Counted from the stretch's first letter, positions 1 through 10,078 are shown. The stretch: 64,000 bases of DNA from SZAS-103 sp036496805 (GCA_036496805.1 DASXKN010000009.1:186001-250000), one strand, 5' to 3'. Notes: generated by a model from the letters alone, not told the origin. Program-made: numbers and translations.

Positions 1-73
1 TCAACGTCGGCTGGTGATGGATCAGGGTGCGGCCGTCGGCGACGACGGCCGCGCCTGCATCGCGAAGGGCGGA

Positions 74-835
74 CTAGGTGCGGCCAGCGTGCACGGTCAG
101 CGGCCAGCTGACTGTGCGGATCTGCGCCAGATCGCCCCAGGCCTCGCGCAGCTCGCGATCGATCAGGTCCAGCGCATCCTTCCCGGTCGCGCGCGCATAG
201 CGCTGGCAGGCCGACCAGCTACGCAGATAGGCGGTGAACTGCGCGTAGTTCCAGTCGCAGCGCATGGCAAAAGCGGGTACCCCGGCGATGCGTTCGAATG
301 CGAACGGCAGGTTCGCGTAACCGTTGAGTGCATCCAGGCGGCCGTCGGGCCACCAGTCTTCCAGCAGCTCATCGTGGAGGCGGCCGAACGGCAGGTCCAC
401 TTCGGGCGTCACCGTCGACTTCGCGTAGGTCCAGGCCGCGAACACGCCGCCCGGCCTCAGGATACGCCGTGCCTGCGCCTGGAAGACCGGCACGTCGAAC
501 CAGTGCATCGCCTGCGCGACCGTGACCAGGTCGGTGCAGGCATCGGGCAACGAGCAGCGTTCGGCCGCTTCGACCGCGTAGCGGATATTGTGCAGGCGCC
601 GGGCGGCGGCGACCTGTTCGGCGCTCGGGTCGCTCGCATACACCTGCGCGTAGCGCGCGGCCAGCTCGCAGGAGGCCTGGCCGTTGCCGCAGCCGGCGTC
701 CCAGGCCTGCTCGCGGCCGGGCGACTGGGCGGCGAGCCAGTCGTACAGGGCCGCCGGATAAAGCGGCCGCGAGCTGGCGTAATCGGCCGCATGGCCCGAG
801 AAGTGATCCCTGAAACCGTTCGCGCTTGTTGCCAT
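74..835 (-). CDS. Class I SAM-dependent methyltransferase
   Basis: This 253-residue protein is a cytoplasmic Rossmann-fold methyltransferase of the UbiE/Methyltransf_11 kind. The SAM-binding motif I is seen as DAGCGNG at residues 46-52, and a motif-III-like segment RILRPGGVFAAW follows further on. The substrate cannot be told from sequence. The start is the ATG at 835, and the next gene begins divergently 100 bp away, so this gap probably holds both promoters. The reading frame past the stop codon stays open to the window edge, but no start codon is seen there. The family call is firm and the biological role is unknown. Confidence 0.88.
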   Translation of the reverse strand: MATSANGFRDHFSGHAADYASSRPLYPAALYDWLAAQSPGREQAWDAGCGNGQASCELAARYAQVYASDPSAEQVAAARRLHNIRYAVEAAERCSLPDACTDLVTVAQAMHWFDVPVFQAQARRILRPGGVFAAWTYAKSTVTPEVDLPFGRLHDELLEDWWPDGRLDALNGYANLPFAFERIAGVPAFAMRCDWNYAQFTAYLRSWSACQRYARATGKDALDLIDRELREAWGDLAQIRTVSWPLTVHAGRT

Positions 836-935
836 GGTTTCTTCCTGAATGGATCGGATGGCGCGGGGTTCATTTTCGGTCTGCTAGCGTATCCCCACGA
901 ACCGACCCCGTGTTCGCTGACACAAGGACGATGTC

Positions 936-1295
936 ATGAGCCAGCTTCTCAATGGAACCCGATCCACGGCGTTGCAGCTTGCGGGGCACGCCGCTTCCAA
1001 CGTCAGGAACGGCATCGGCAAGGCCGCCAGGGTGATCGGCAGCGTCGATCTGCCCGCATTGCAAAATGGCAGTCGCCAGGTGCTCAAGGCGGCTCGCCGC
1101 AATCCGGCCACCACGATTGCTGCGGTTACGGCCGCGATGGGAGCCGGGATCGCGCTCTGGCTCCTGCGTCGTCGTGGGCAGGAAGCGACGGCCGGACACC
1201 GTCGGCCGGTCGAGATCGAGCCGGTCCGCATGCAAGCCAAATCGCGCAGACCGGCTTCCCGCCGGCCCGCTGCGAAGCCCCACGGCGCACGCTAG
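936..1295 (+). CDS. Small single-pass membrane protein, unknown function
   Basis: I do not recognise this 119-residue protein. An AAGGA ribosome-binding site sits about eight bases before the ATG. Residues about 57-75 form one hydrophobic segment (PATTIAAVTAAMGAGIALWLL), followed at once by RRR, which suggests an N-out or N-in single-span inner-membrane protein with a basic cytoplasmic tail. The C-terminal 40 residues are rich in Arg, Pro and Ala and look disordered. The 3' end overlaps the end of the convergent rluE by 4 bp. The good start site and codon use favour a real gene, but homology could not be checked. Confidence 0.6.
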   Translation: MSQLLNGTRSTALQLAGHAASNVRNGIGKAARVIGSVDLPALQNGSRQVLKAARRNPATTIAAVTAAMGAGIALWLLRRRGQEATAGHRRPVEIEPVRMQAKSRRPASRRPAAKPHGAR

Positions 1296-1864
1296 CGCGG
1301 CGATCGCGGAGCCGCCCGGACAGCGCCCTCTTCGCGCCATTGTCCGGGCGCGAGACCATCGAGGACATGCGCGCCGATCGCGATGCGCACCAGGCGCAAG
1401 GTCGGCAAGCCCACGGCGGCGGTCATGCGCCGCACCTGGCGATTGCGGCCTTCGCGGATCGTCAGTTCGATCCACGCGTCGGGCACGGTCTTGCGGAAGC
1501 GCACCGGCGGATCGCGCGGCCACAGCCACGACGGCGGGCCGTCCAGGGCGCGTGATTGCGCAGGCCGGGTCGGGCCGTCTTTCAGCGCGACACCCTTGCG
1601 CAGGGCTTCGAGTTGCTCCGCTGCCGGCGCACCTTCGACCTGCACGAGGTAGGTCTTGGCGGTCGCGTGGCGCGGTTCGGTCAGGCGCGTCGCGAGCGCT
1701 CCTTCATCGGTGAGCAGCAGCAGGCCTTCGGAATCGGAATCCAGCCGGCCCGCCGCGTACACATCCGGCGGCAAGCCGAAATCCGCCAGCGTGCGACGGG
1801 GCGGCTCGGACGCATCGGTGAACTGGCACAAGACCCCGTAGGGCTTGTTGAACGCAATCAGCAT
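1292..1864 (-). CDS. rluE: 23S rRNA pseudouridine synthase RluE
   Basis: A 190-residue pseudouridine synthase of the RsuA/RluB/E/F family. Members convert uridine to pseudouridine in ribosomal RNA, and RluE acts on U2457 of 23S rRNA in E. coli. The catalytic motif GRLDSDSEG is at residues 39-47, with the nucleophilic Asp at 42, and the second family motif EGRNRQVRRM is near residue 150. There is no N-terminal S4 RNA-binding domain and the length is short, which fits RluE rather than RsuA, RluB or RluF. The protein starts directly with MLIAFNKPYG, the usual beginning of the catalytic domain. Confidence 0.87.
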   Translation of the reverse strand: MLIAFNKPYGVLCQFTDASEPPRRTLADFGLPPDVYAAGRLDSDSEGLLLLTDEGALATRLTEPRHATAKTYLVQVEGAPAAEQLEALRKGVALKDGPTRPAQSRALDGPPSWLWPRDPPVRFRKTVPDAWIELTIREGRNRQVRRMTAAVGLPTLRLVRIAIGAHVLDGLAPGQWREEGAVRAAPRSPR

Positions 1865-1895
1865 CGGGGCGACGCGGCGATGCGCATGACCAACC

Positions 1896-2771
1896 CTACT
1901 TCTTCGGCTTCACGAACCGCAGCGTCATCCGGTCCGACTCGCCGATCGCGAGGTATTTGTCCTTGCCCACCTCGCCCAGCGTCAGCGTCGGCGGCAGGGT
2001 CCACACGCCTTTCGGCCAGTCCTTGGTGTCCTTCGGGTTGGCGTTGATCTCGCTGCGGCCGTCGAGCACGAAGCCCGCTGCGGTCGCGTAATCGATCACC
2101 TGCTGCTCGGTGAGATAACCCTTCTTGCCGTCGGTGGCCGCGCCCGGATTGGCGCGATGGTCGGTCAGGCCGAGTACGCCGCCGGGCTTGAGCGCGGTGA
2201 AGATCGCCTTGAACATCGCCGCCTGGCGGCCATCCATCACCCAGTTGTGCACGTTGCGGAAGGTCAGCACCAGGTCGGCCGAGTTCGCCGGGCCGAGCAC
2301 GGGTGCCGCAGGATCGATCTCGCGGACCTGGGTGAGCACATACAGGTCAGGGCGCAGTGCGAGTTTGGCTTCGAACTGGTTGTTGCGGTCCCCGGTCTCC
2401 GCGCGCGCATCGGCTTTCACACTCGCCGGGTCTTCGAGGATGCCGAAATAATGGCCGTGGTCGTGCAGCATCGGCGCGAGGATCTCGGTGTACCAGCCCG
2501 TGCCCGGGGTGATCTCGATGACGCTCTGGTTGGGGCGCACGCCGAAGAACTGCAGGGTCTCCCTGGGATGCCGGTACTTGTCGCGTGCGGTGTTCTTCGG
2601 GTTGCGCCAGCTGCCGGCGATCGCGGCGTCGAGCGCGCTGCTGTCGGCGGGCATGGTTGCCGCGGGTGGCGTTGAGGCGGCGGTTGTTGCGGCGGCAGGG
2701 CATGGCGCCGGGATGCAGGCGATGGCTGCGGCCAGCACGAGGGTCAAGCGAAGCGGGTGGCGGATCATCAT
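1896..2771 (-). CDS. Exported methyltransferase-like protein (COG4798 type)
   Basis: A 291-residue protein with a cleavable signal peptide: a basic start, a hydrophobic core around residues 8-22 and AxA-like sites near 25-27. The mature part is a Rossmann methyltransferase fold of the predicted-methyltransferase group COG4798, with SVIEITPGTGWYTEILAP as motif I and the later segment LKPGGVLGLTDH. Members are predicted to be periplasmic, which is odd because SAM is cytoplasmic, so the true ligand or reaction is uncertain. The segment between signal and fold is low complexity (A, T, P). The start ATG at 2771 lies just after a 15-bp tandem duplication. Confidence 0.8.
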   Translation of the reverse strand: MMIRHPLRLTLVLAAAIACIPAPCPAAATTAASTPPAATMPADSSALDAAIAGSWRNPKNTARDKYRHPRETLQFFGVRPNQSVIEITPGTGWYTEILAPMLHDHGHYFGILEDPASVKADARAETGDRNNQFEAKLALRPDLYVLTQVREIDPAAPVLGPANSADLVLTFRNVHNWVMDGRQAAMFKAIFTALKPGGVLGLTDHRANPGAATDGKKGYLTEQQVIDYATAAGFVLDGRSEINANPKDTKDWPKGVWTLPPTLTLGEVGKDKYLAIGESDRMTLRFVKPKK

Positions 2772-2780
2772 CGGGTCCTT

Positions 2781-2810
2781 CTGGGTCCGCGAAAGCTGGG
2801 TCCGCGAAAG
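2781..2810. repeat. 15-bp perfect tandem duplication
   Basis: The unit CTGGGTCCGCGAAAG occurs twice head to tail (2781-2795 and 2796-2810). It lies 10-40 bp upstream of the ATG of the exported methyltransferase-like gene on the minus strand, inside its leader or promoter. Copy number change here could alter spacing. No known binding site is recognised. Confidence 0.8.
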
Positions 2811-2854
2811 CTAGCATCCCGCGCCGCGCGATGCACCCGCGAGCGGTGCGTCGT

Positions 2855-3994
2855 TCAGAACAGGCTTCCCTGCGGGGAAGCCGGCACGGGCGGCACGAAC
2901 AGGTCGCAGCGCAGTGGCGGCAGCCTCCCGTACCCAAGCCGCGCATGGGCGAGATTGAATCGCTTCTGCAGCAACTGTGCGAACACGCCTTCGCCGCGCA
3001 TGCGCTTGCCGAAGCGGGAGTCGTAATCCTTGCCGCCGCGCATCTGCCCGATCAGGCTCATCACGTGTGCGGCGCGATCCGGGAAGCGCTGCGCCAGCCA
3101 GTCGCGGAAAATTTCCTTGAGCTCGTGCGGCAGCCGCACCAGCACGTAGCCGGCCGCGCCGGCGCCGGCTTCGCGCGCGGCTTCGAGGATGGATTCCATC
3201 TCCGGATCGGTGATCGCCGGAATCACCGGCGCCACCATCACGCCCACCGGCACGCCGGCTTCGCGCAGCGCGCGCATCGCCCGCAGCTTCGCGTGCGGCG
3301 CGCTGGCGCGCGGCTCCATCTTCGCCGCGAGGTGGTTGTCGAGCGTGGTGATCGAGAAGAACACGCTGACCAGGCCCTCGCGCGCCATCGGCACGAGCAG
3401 GTCAAGGTCGCGTTCGACCAGCGCGTTCTTGGTGATCAGTCCGACCGGATGGCGCGCCTGCGCCAGCACCTCGAGGATGCCGCGGGTGATCCGGTAGCGA
3501 CGCTCGATCGGCTGGTAGGCATCGGTGTTGATGCCCAGCGCGATCGGCAGGACGCGGTGGCCCGGTTTCGCCAGCTCCACGCGCAGCAACTCGGCGGCAT
3601 TGGTCTTGGCGTACAGCTTCGTCTCGAAGTCCAGGCCGGGTGAAAGGTCAAGATAGGCGTGGGTCGGCCGCGCGAAACAGTAGACACAGCCGTGCTCGCA
3701 GCCGCGATACGGATTGATCGACTGCTCGAAGCCGACGTCCGGCGAGTCGTTGCGGCTGATGATGCTGCGCGCGCGTTCCTCGGTGACGTGGGTTTCCGGA
3801 TGGGCTGGCGCCTGGCCATCCTCGTCGAACCACGTAGGCCGGCCAGGCTGGTCACCCCAGGGCGCGCCCCCGTCGGCCGATGGGCTTCCCCAGCCGTCGT
3901 CGACAGCCTCCACCACCGCTTTCGCGTAGCGGTTCGCCGGCTGCGCGGTGGTGCCGCGGCCCTTGATCGCGGTCGGGGTTTCGGGACGTCGCAT
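2855..3994 (-). CDS. PA0069-family radical SAM protein
   Basis: A 379-residue radical SAM protein of the spore-photoproduct-lyase-like PA0069 group. The iron-sulfur cluster motif is CEHGCVYC, with cysteines at 99, 103 and 106 counted from the chosen start. The conserved segments INPYRGCEHG and SITTLDNHLAAKMEPRA also mark this group. Its reaction is not established. The open frame extends further upstream, but that part is basic, low complexity and overlaps the LysR gene. I therefore place the start at the ATG at 3994, which begins MRRPETPTAIKGRG. It follows the lysR-type gene by 25 bp on the same strand and may be co-transcribed. Confidence 0.88.
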   Translation of the reverse strand: MRRPETPTAIKGRGTTAQPANRYAKAVVEAVDDGWGSPSADGGAPWGDQPGRPTWFDEDGQAPAHPETHVTEERARSIISRNDSPDVGFEQSINPYRGCEHGCVYCFARPTHAYLDLSPGLDFETKLYAKTNAAELLRVELAKPGHRVLPIALGINTDAYQPIERRYRITRGILEVLAQARHPVGLITKNALVERDLDLLVPMAREGLVSVFFSITTLDNHLAAKMEPRASAPHAKLRAMRALREAGVPVGVMVAPVIPAITDPEMESILEAAREAGAGAAGYVLVRLPHELKEIFRDWLAQRFPDRAAHVMSLIGQMRGGKDYDSRFGKRMRGEGVFAQLLQKRFNLAHARLGYGRLPPLRCDLFVPPVPASPQGSLF

Positions 3995-4019
3995 GCGTGA
4001 AGTCTGCGCGCGTCCCGTC

Positions 4020-4973
4020 TCATCCGCGGCGACGCGAAGTCTTCTGGCGCGATGCGGCCTTCGGTTTCGGTTTCGGCGCAATCGCGGCGTTCTCTGCCTC
4101 GACGTAGCGCTGCGCTTCGTCGACCACCCAGTCGCGGAACAAGGCCAGGCCTGCATGCCCGGCAGAGCGCGAGGGATGCACGAGGTAGTGCGCGAACTCC
4201 GCCGGCAGGCGTTCGTCGAACAGCCGCAGCAGGCGGCCGGCGTCGATCGTGGGCCGCAGCAGGCTCATGCGACCCAGGCCGATGCCGAGGCCTTCGGCGG
4301 CGGCACGATGCAGGGTTTCGGAATCGTCGAACGTCGCCACGTAGCGGCGCGGCGCGTGTCCGCCGAAATGCTCGAACCACTGGCTCCAGCGCCCACCGGG
4401 TGCGCCGAGCAGGGGAAAGTCGCCGAGCGTCTTCAGCGTCGGCCGACCGAGTCGCTCGACCAGGGCGGGGCTCGCCACCGGCGTCACCCAGTCGTCGAAC
4501 AGGTGCACCGCGTTGAGGCCGGGCCAGCGCCCGGGCCCATAGCGCAGGCCCGCATCCACCGTGCGATCGCGCTCGAAATCGACCAGGCCGACGCCGGTCT
4601 GCATGTTGATCTCGATCTGCGGATGCGCGCTCACGAACTGCGGCAGGCGCGGCAGCAGCCAACTGGTCGCGAACGAGGGCATCAGGGTGATCGTCAGCAC
4701 GTCGTCGCGGCGCGCGCGGTACGGGCGCAGCGCGTCCTCGATCGCCGCCAGGTGCGGCGCGATGTGCTGGAACAGTTGTTCGCCGTCGGGCGTGAGCACC
4801 ACACCCCGCGCCTTGCGCACGAACAGCGGCGTGCCCACGCGCTCCTCGAGTCCGCGGATCTGGTGGCTGAGCGCGCTCACCGTCAGGTGCAGCGATTCGG
4901 CGGTGCGCGAAAGATTGCCGCTGCGCGCGGCGGCGACGAAGCCCTGGAGGGCGTGCAGCGGCGGCCTGCTCAT
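4020..4973 (-). CDS. LysR-family transcriptional regulator (GcvA-like)
   Basis: A 317-residue LTTR. Residues about 3-64 form the winged helix-turn-helix (LHALQGFVAAARSGNLSRTAESLHLTVSALSHQI), and the rest is the periplasmic-binding-like effector domain. The segments RDRTVDAGLRYGPG and AEGLGIGLG are typical of the GcvA/AmpR branch. The C-terminal 25 residues are Lys/Arg-rich and look unstructured. It is transcribed away from two very small genes across a 178-bp gap containing a T-N11-A inverted repeat, so autoregulation and control of the small genes is the simplest reading. The effector is unknown. Confidence 0.9.
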   Translation of the reverse strand: MSRPPLHALQGFVAAARSGNLSRTAESLHLTVSALSHQIRGLEERVGTPLFVRKARGVVLTPDGEQLFQHIAPHLAAIEDALRPYRARRDDVLTITLMPSFATSWLLPRLPQFVSAHPQIEINMQTGVGLVDFERDRTVDAGLRYGPGRWPGLNAVHLFDDWVTPVASPALVERLGRPTLKTLGDFPLLGAPGGRWSQWFEHFGGHAPRRYVATFDDSETLHRAAAEGLGIGLGRMSLLRPTIDAGRLLRLFDERLPAEFAHYLVHPSRSAGHAGLALFRDWVVDEAQRYVEAENAAIAPKPKPKAASRQKTSRRRG

Positions 4974-5011
4974 GGCATGACCTCGCGGTGGGTGATTTCG
5001 TGGCTCTGATA

Positions 5012-5024
5012 TGAATTGAATTCA
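5012..5024. promoter_or_regulatory. Candidate LysR operator
   Basis: TGAATTGAATTCA is a perfect 5-3-5 inverted repeat and matches the T-N11-A box bound by LysR-type regulators. It lies 39 bp before the lysR start and 128 bp before the first small gene, within an AT-rich patch of an otherwise GC-rich region. Binding is inferred from position and symmetry only. Confidence 0.5.
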
Positions 5025-5151
5025 AGAAACAGTTGCAAAACCATCGCTTTTTCCAGCATCAGCATGCGCCTATCTTGTGAATCGTTCAACAAACAAGGGT
5101 TCCGCGAAGACGGATTCCCCGCCTGCCCCGAACCCTTCCAGGGAGATAGTC

Positions 5152-5400
5152 ATGAACATTTACCACGGCCTGTTGTTCCAGAGCGGCCATATCACCGACC
5201 CGCAGCTCGCACTCCGTCTGGGCCGCGCGCGTGAAACCGTCGAACCGGTCGCAGCGCCTCCGGAGTCCGCCGGTCATCGGCGCATGTCGCGCCTGCGCTG
5301 GCTGCTGGAAGAGCTGGTCCTGCTCGGTGGCAGGCCGGTGTCGAAGCACCACAACGACGACCTCGAAGAACCCTTCCCGACCCTGCATCCGTGCCAGTGA
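5152..5400 (+). CDS. Small protein divergent from lysR, unknown function
   Basis: An 82-residue protein starting MNIYHGLLFQSGHITDP. The ATG at 5152 is chosen because a GGGAGA ribosome-binding site precedes it and because the upstream part of the frame looks like leader. The protein has no signal peptide or membrane span. The middle is Arg-rich and contains a possible helix RWLLEELVLLGGRPV. I do not recognise a family. Its position opposite a LysR gene and the operator-like repeat suggest it is a regulated target. A second tiny gene follows 52 bp downstream. Confidence 0.6.
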   Translation: MNIYHGLLFQSGHITDPQLALRLGRARETVEPVAAPPESAGHRRMSRLRWLLEELVLLGGRPVSKHHNDDLEEPFPTLHPCQ

Positions 5401-5452
5401 CTGCGAAAGCCTCGCGCCGACTGTCGCGCACGCGACCGCAACGGAGATCGCC

Positions 5453-5653
5453 ATGAGCCTGTTCAAGAGCCAGATGTTCATCGAGGACGCATCGTTCGCC
5501 GGCCCGGACTTCGACCGCGACGGCGATGCTTTCGGCCCGAGTTACGGCAACCGCCTCGCGAGCCGGCGGCAGTTCCGCGAGCCTTGGCAGTCGTTGTCGC
5601 GCGAGTTGCCGGCACCGGTCGCTGACGACGGTTCCGATTCCACGGACGCCTGA
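5453..5653 (+). CDS. Second small protein of the LysR-linked pair
   Basis: A 66-residue acidic protein beginning MSLFKSQMFIEDASFAGP, with a GGAG ribosome-binding site before the ATG. Its first residues resemble those of the preceding gene (M-[NS]-[IL]-[YF]-[HK]-x-x-[LM]-F), suggesting a common origin or a shared N-terminal signal, but the rest is unlike. There is no transmembrane segment. A strong hairpin begins 7 bp after the stop codon. Function is unknown. Confidence 0.55.
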   Translation: MSLFKSQMFIEDASFAGPDFDRDGDAFGPSYGNRLASRRQFREPWQSLSRELPAPVADDGSDSTDA

Positions 5654-5659
5654 AAGCAG

Positions 5660-5681
5660 AAGCCGCCCCGAAGGGCGGCTT
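5660..5681. terminator. Bidirectional hairpin terminator
   Basis: A perfect 9-bp stem AAGCCGCCC / GGGCGGCTT encloses a CGAA loop between two convergent transcription units. The U-run is weak on the plus strand, while on the minus strand the stem is followed by CTGCTTTCA. It probably ends both the small-gene transcript and the autotransporter transcript. Confidence 0.7.
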
Positions 5682-5721
5682 CCGTGACTCACAACTTCGA
5701 TTGCGGTTGCGGAGCGGAGTC

Positions 5722-7734
5722 TTACCAGCTCCACTTCAGGCCGATGTTGAAGCTGTCCACGCGCTCGTTCGAATCGCCGAAGTGGCCGCTGTAGGCGGCA
5801 AAGCCGCTGAAGTTGCCACCGATCTCCGCAGCCAGGCCGAGCTGGCCGGTCCAGTAGCTGGAATCGGGCTGGTAGCCGGGCATGCTGAAGGTGCCGTTCA
5901 TGCCGACCAGGCCAGCCGAGACCAGGCGCGGATCGGCGTCGGACTCGTGGTCGTAGGCCACGCGCGCGAACGGATGGATGTCGCCGAACATCTTGCTGTC
6001 GCCGCTGAGCTCCCAGCCCACTTCCGAAAGCGTCGAATCGCGGTCCTGGCGACCGAACACCATCGCGGTGCTGTCGTTGCCCCACTCCTCGAAGCCGCTC
6101 ACGCGCACGCGCTGGTGCGAGATGCTCGCGAACGGACCGGTCTTCACGTCGCCGAAGTGGAACCAGTAGCCGCCGGCCAGTTGCGCGCCCAGGTGCGAAC
6201 CACCGGTGCTCGCGGTTTCGGTGCGAAGCGCGGTGCCGAGCTGGATGTCGCGGTCGATGCCGTTGAAGTTGAGCTGGCCGATCGAGCCGAGCACCGAGAC
6301 GTAGAAGTCCTGCGAGTGCCACATCATCCACGCGGCGCCCATCGGCTCGTTGTTCTCGAAGCTGCCGCCGCCTCCGAAGTTGGCATCCTGGTGGCTGAAG
6401 GTCGTGGACAGGCCGAACGACAGCGCGCCGTTGACCTTGTAGTCGGCGCCCATCACCAGGGTGTCGTCGCGGGAGGTCATCTCCGGCGAGGTCGCCGTCA
6501 TGTCGTAGCGCTGGTGGCTGTAGTCGACGCTGGCGAAGCTGCGCAGGCTGCCGTCGGGACGGTCACCGCCCATGTCGGCCTGCATCTGGTCGTGGAGCGC
6601 GCGGTTCTGCGTCTCGAACACCTGCAATGGGGTTTCGGCGAGCATCGAGGCATACGCGGGCGCGGCGATTTCTGCGAGCACGTACTCCGCGAGCAGGGCG
6701 TGGCCGGCGCCGGTCGGGTGCACGCCATCGGCGAAGAAGTAGCTCTGGTCGGTGCCGGCGGCGTACGTCCACGGCAGGAGTCCGGCGTAGGTGGCAGCGT
6801 CGCCGCAGGCCACGGAGCTCGGCGTGCCGCCGATGCCGGGGCCGGTGCTGCAGGCCATGCCGGTGACGTTGGAGAAGCCATACGCGGCTGGATTGGCGAA
6901 CACTTCGTTCACCAGGCCAAAGACGTTCACCGGGATGATGCCGGTCTTGCCCGCCATGCCTTGGTTGAGGACGTTGTTGTAGATGATCGAGAGGTCCGCC
7001 AGACCCGTGAGGAGGCCTTGGGCATCTGCCTGCGCCTGCGCCGGGCTGATGCCGGCAGCGACCTCGCCATTGAAGAGGGCGGTGGCTTGTCCAGCGGCTT
7101 CTGGGGTGAGCGCGACGTTGGGCAAATTGAATACGATGATGTTGCGTGCGCCCGCGGTTTGCAGCGCGCCAATCAATCCGACTTCCGTGGCTGCAGAGAA
7201 CGCCACTCCCTCACCGGCCTCGGTCGGCGTAATCAAGGGATGCGCAACGGGATCACCCTCGCCACCGCCGCCGCTGCTTCCGATCTCGCTGGCGTAGGTG
7301 AAAATGTCGTTGGCGCCGCCCCACATGGTGTACAGCGCGTTCTTGTCCACGCCTCCGGCGATATATCCGGCGACCTGGTTCGTGATCGACAGACTGTCGT
7401 TCGGGGTCGGATCGTTGACGCAATCGAAGCTGGCGCTGGCTGCCTGTACGCACGCGCCGCCGAACGCGAAGTCGGTGCCGCCAGCGAGCGAATTGGTCAT
7501 GTCGAAACCAAAGGCGGCCGCGATGATTTTCACGGAGACCGGATCGGGATTCGTGGTGAAGCTGAAGCCAGGTGGCAACTGGGCGCCTTCGGAGTCCTCG
7601 ATGGCAGCGATGTTGCCGTCGTCGCTGAGGCTGTCGCCGAAGCTGACGAAGCCGGTGAACTGCTGCGCCTGCGCGGCGGTGATGGAGCAGATCGCCAATG
7701 CGAGCGAGCTGGCAAGCAGACGGATGCGAGGCAT
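5722..7734 (-). CDS. GDSL-lipase autotransporter esterase (EstA type)
   Basis: A 670-residue type V secreted esterase. Residues 1-23 are a signal peptide ending AQA. The passenger is a GDSL/SGNH hydrolase with block I FGDSLSDDGN (catalytic Ser 35), a GGANDIF block III and the DGVHPTGAGH block V carrying the catalytic Asp and His. The last 260 or so residues are an autotransporter beta-barrel ending in the aromatic KWSW, as expected for Bam-dependent insertion. Such proteins are anchored in the outer membrane with the lipase outside. The passenger between about 6950 and 7250 uses noticeably less GC-biased codons than the barrel. It is a single-gene unit ended by the hairpin at 5660-5681. Confidence 0.92.
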   Translation of the reverse strand: MPRIRLLASSLALAICSITAAQAQQFTGFVSFGDSLSDDGNIAAIEDSEGAQLPPGFSFTTNPDPVSVKIIAAAFGFDMTNSLAGGTDFAFGGACVQAASASFDCVNDPTPNDSLSITNQVAGYIAGGVDKNALYTMWGGANDIFTYASEIGSSGGGGEGDPVAHPLITPTEAGEGVAFSAATEVGLIGALQTAGARNIIVFNLPNVALTPEAAGQATALFNGEVAAGISPAQAQADAQGLLTGLADLSIIYNNVLNQGMAGKTGIIPVNVFGLVNEVFANPAAYGFSNVTGMACSTGPGIGGTPSSVACGDAATYAGLLPWTYAAGTDQSYFFADGVHPTGAGHALLAEYVLAEIAAPAYASMLAETPLQVFETQNRALHDQMQADMGGDRPDGSLRSFASVDYSHQRYDMTATSPEMTSRDDTLVMGADYKVNGALSFGLSTTFSHQDANFGGGGSFENNEPMGAAWMMWHSQDFYVSVLGSIGQLNFNGIDRDIQLGTALRTETASTGGSHLGAQLAGGYWFHFGDVKTGPFASISHQRVRVSGFEEWGNDSTAMVFGRQDRDSTLSEVGWELSGDSKMFGDIHPFARVAYDHESDADPRLVSAGLVGMNGTFSMPGYQPDSSYWTGQLGLAAEIGGNFSGFAAYSGHFGDSNERVDSFNIGLKWSW

Positions 7735-7852
7735 GGTTGGCTCCTGGTCTCTCTGGATTCCGGATGGTGTTGGACGGCAAGCCGACTCACCGGCGCGCCC
7801 GCCAGCGTCCGCTGGCGTAACGCGACCTTAACACAAGGTCTTCAGGACCGCA

Positions 7853-9772
<1,920 letters not shown>

Positions 9773-9843
9773 TGGCCTGGCGCGCATTTTATCCCGGGTC
9801 TTCGGGAATGACGCGTTGGTGATTCAATAGTCTGGACGCAAGG

Positions 9844-9868
9844 TTTTCGCGTCTTGTGGGCGCGAAAA
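9844..9868. promoter_or_regulatory. Inverted repeat, possible sigma-54 activator site
   Basis: TTTTCGCG and CGCGAAAA form a perfect 8-bp inverted repeat with a 9-bp spacer. The centre is about 110 bp upstream of the start site predicted from the sigma-54 promoter at 9940-9954. That distance is typical for enhancer-binding proteins. It does not match the NtrC consensus. It might instead form an RNA hairpin in a minus-strand transcript towards mnmG. Confidence 0.4.
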
Positions 9869-9939
9869 TCTAGTTAGGAGCAGAAGTGAAGCGTTTCGCG
9901 CTGTGCTCTTGATCTGCGCAACGGCGCCGAAATTCACGT

Positions 9940-9954
9940 TGGCACGCTTCCTGC
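9940..9954 (+). promoter_or_regulatory. Candidate sigma-54 (RpoN) promoter
   Basis: TGGCACGCTTCCTGC matches the -24/-12 consensus TGGCACG-N4-TTGC with one mismatch: the GG pair is at 9941-9942 and the GC pair at 9953-9954, with the required spacing. Transcription should start near 9966. No protein-coding gene follows within 350 bp, and an intrinsic terminator lies about 110 bp downstream. Confidence 0.65.
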
Positions 9955-9965
9955 TTGATTACACC

Positions 9966-10078
9966 CTGCACCCGCGGCTTCATGCCGCACGCGCGGCCGG
10001 CAACAGGAACAGGGACGGCCGCTGTGTCGACGGGGCGTGGCCGGGAGTCTCGGGGGAGGCTCCCGGCCAAATTTTTTT
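9966..10078 (+). ncRNA. Candidate sigma-54-dependent small RNA, about 112 nt
   Basis: The segment lies between the sigma-54 promoter match and a strong intrinsic terminator and has no credible open frame. Predicted folds are a hairpin GCGGC-TTCAT-GCCGC (9974-9988), then a stem GCGGCC/GGCCGC (9993-9998 with 10017-10022), then the terminator stem. The loop of the second stem holds ACAGGA and ACAGGGA, which resemble the ACARGGA sequence bound by CsrA/RsmA. A CsrA-titrating role is therefore possible but is inference. The start site is predicted from the promoter spacing, and the 3' end from the U-run. Confidence 0.55.
10039..10078 (+). terminator. Strong Rho-independent terminator
   Basis: GGCCGGGAG (10039-10047) pairs perfectly with CTCCCGGCC (10060-10068), and the stem is followed by AAATTTTTTT. 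This is among the clearest intrinsic terminators in the window. It has no coding gene upstream on its strand, which is the main evidence for an RNA gene here. Confidence 0.85.

Noticed and set aside
1..73. Coding-like minus-strand frame continuing past the methyltransferase stop to the window edge
   Set aside because: It has no start codon inside the window and cannot be told from chance or from the end of a neighbouring gene.
7800..7840. Two short hairpins (CGCCAGCG/CGCTGGCG and GACCTT/AAGGTC) after mnmG
   Set aside because: Neither is followed by a U-run and the first has only a 2-nt loop, so terminator function is not supported well enough to list.
9886..9912. Eight-codon open frame (GTG start, MKRFALCS) with an AGGAG site
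   Set aside because: It lies upstream of the sigma-54 start site and would not be on that transcript; it is too short to support without expression data.
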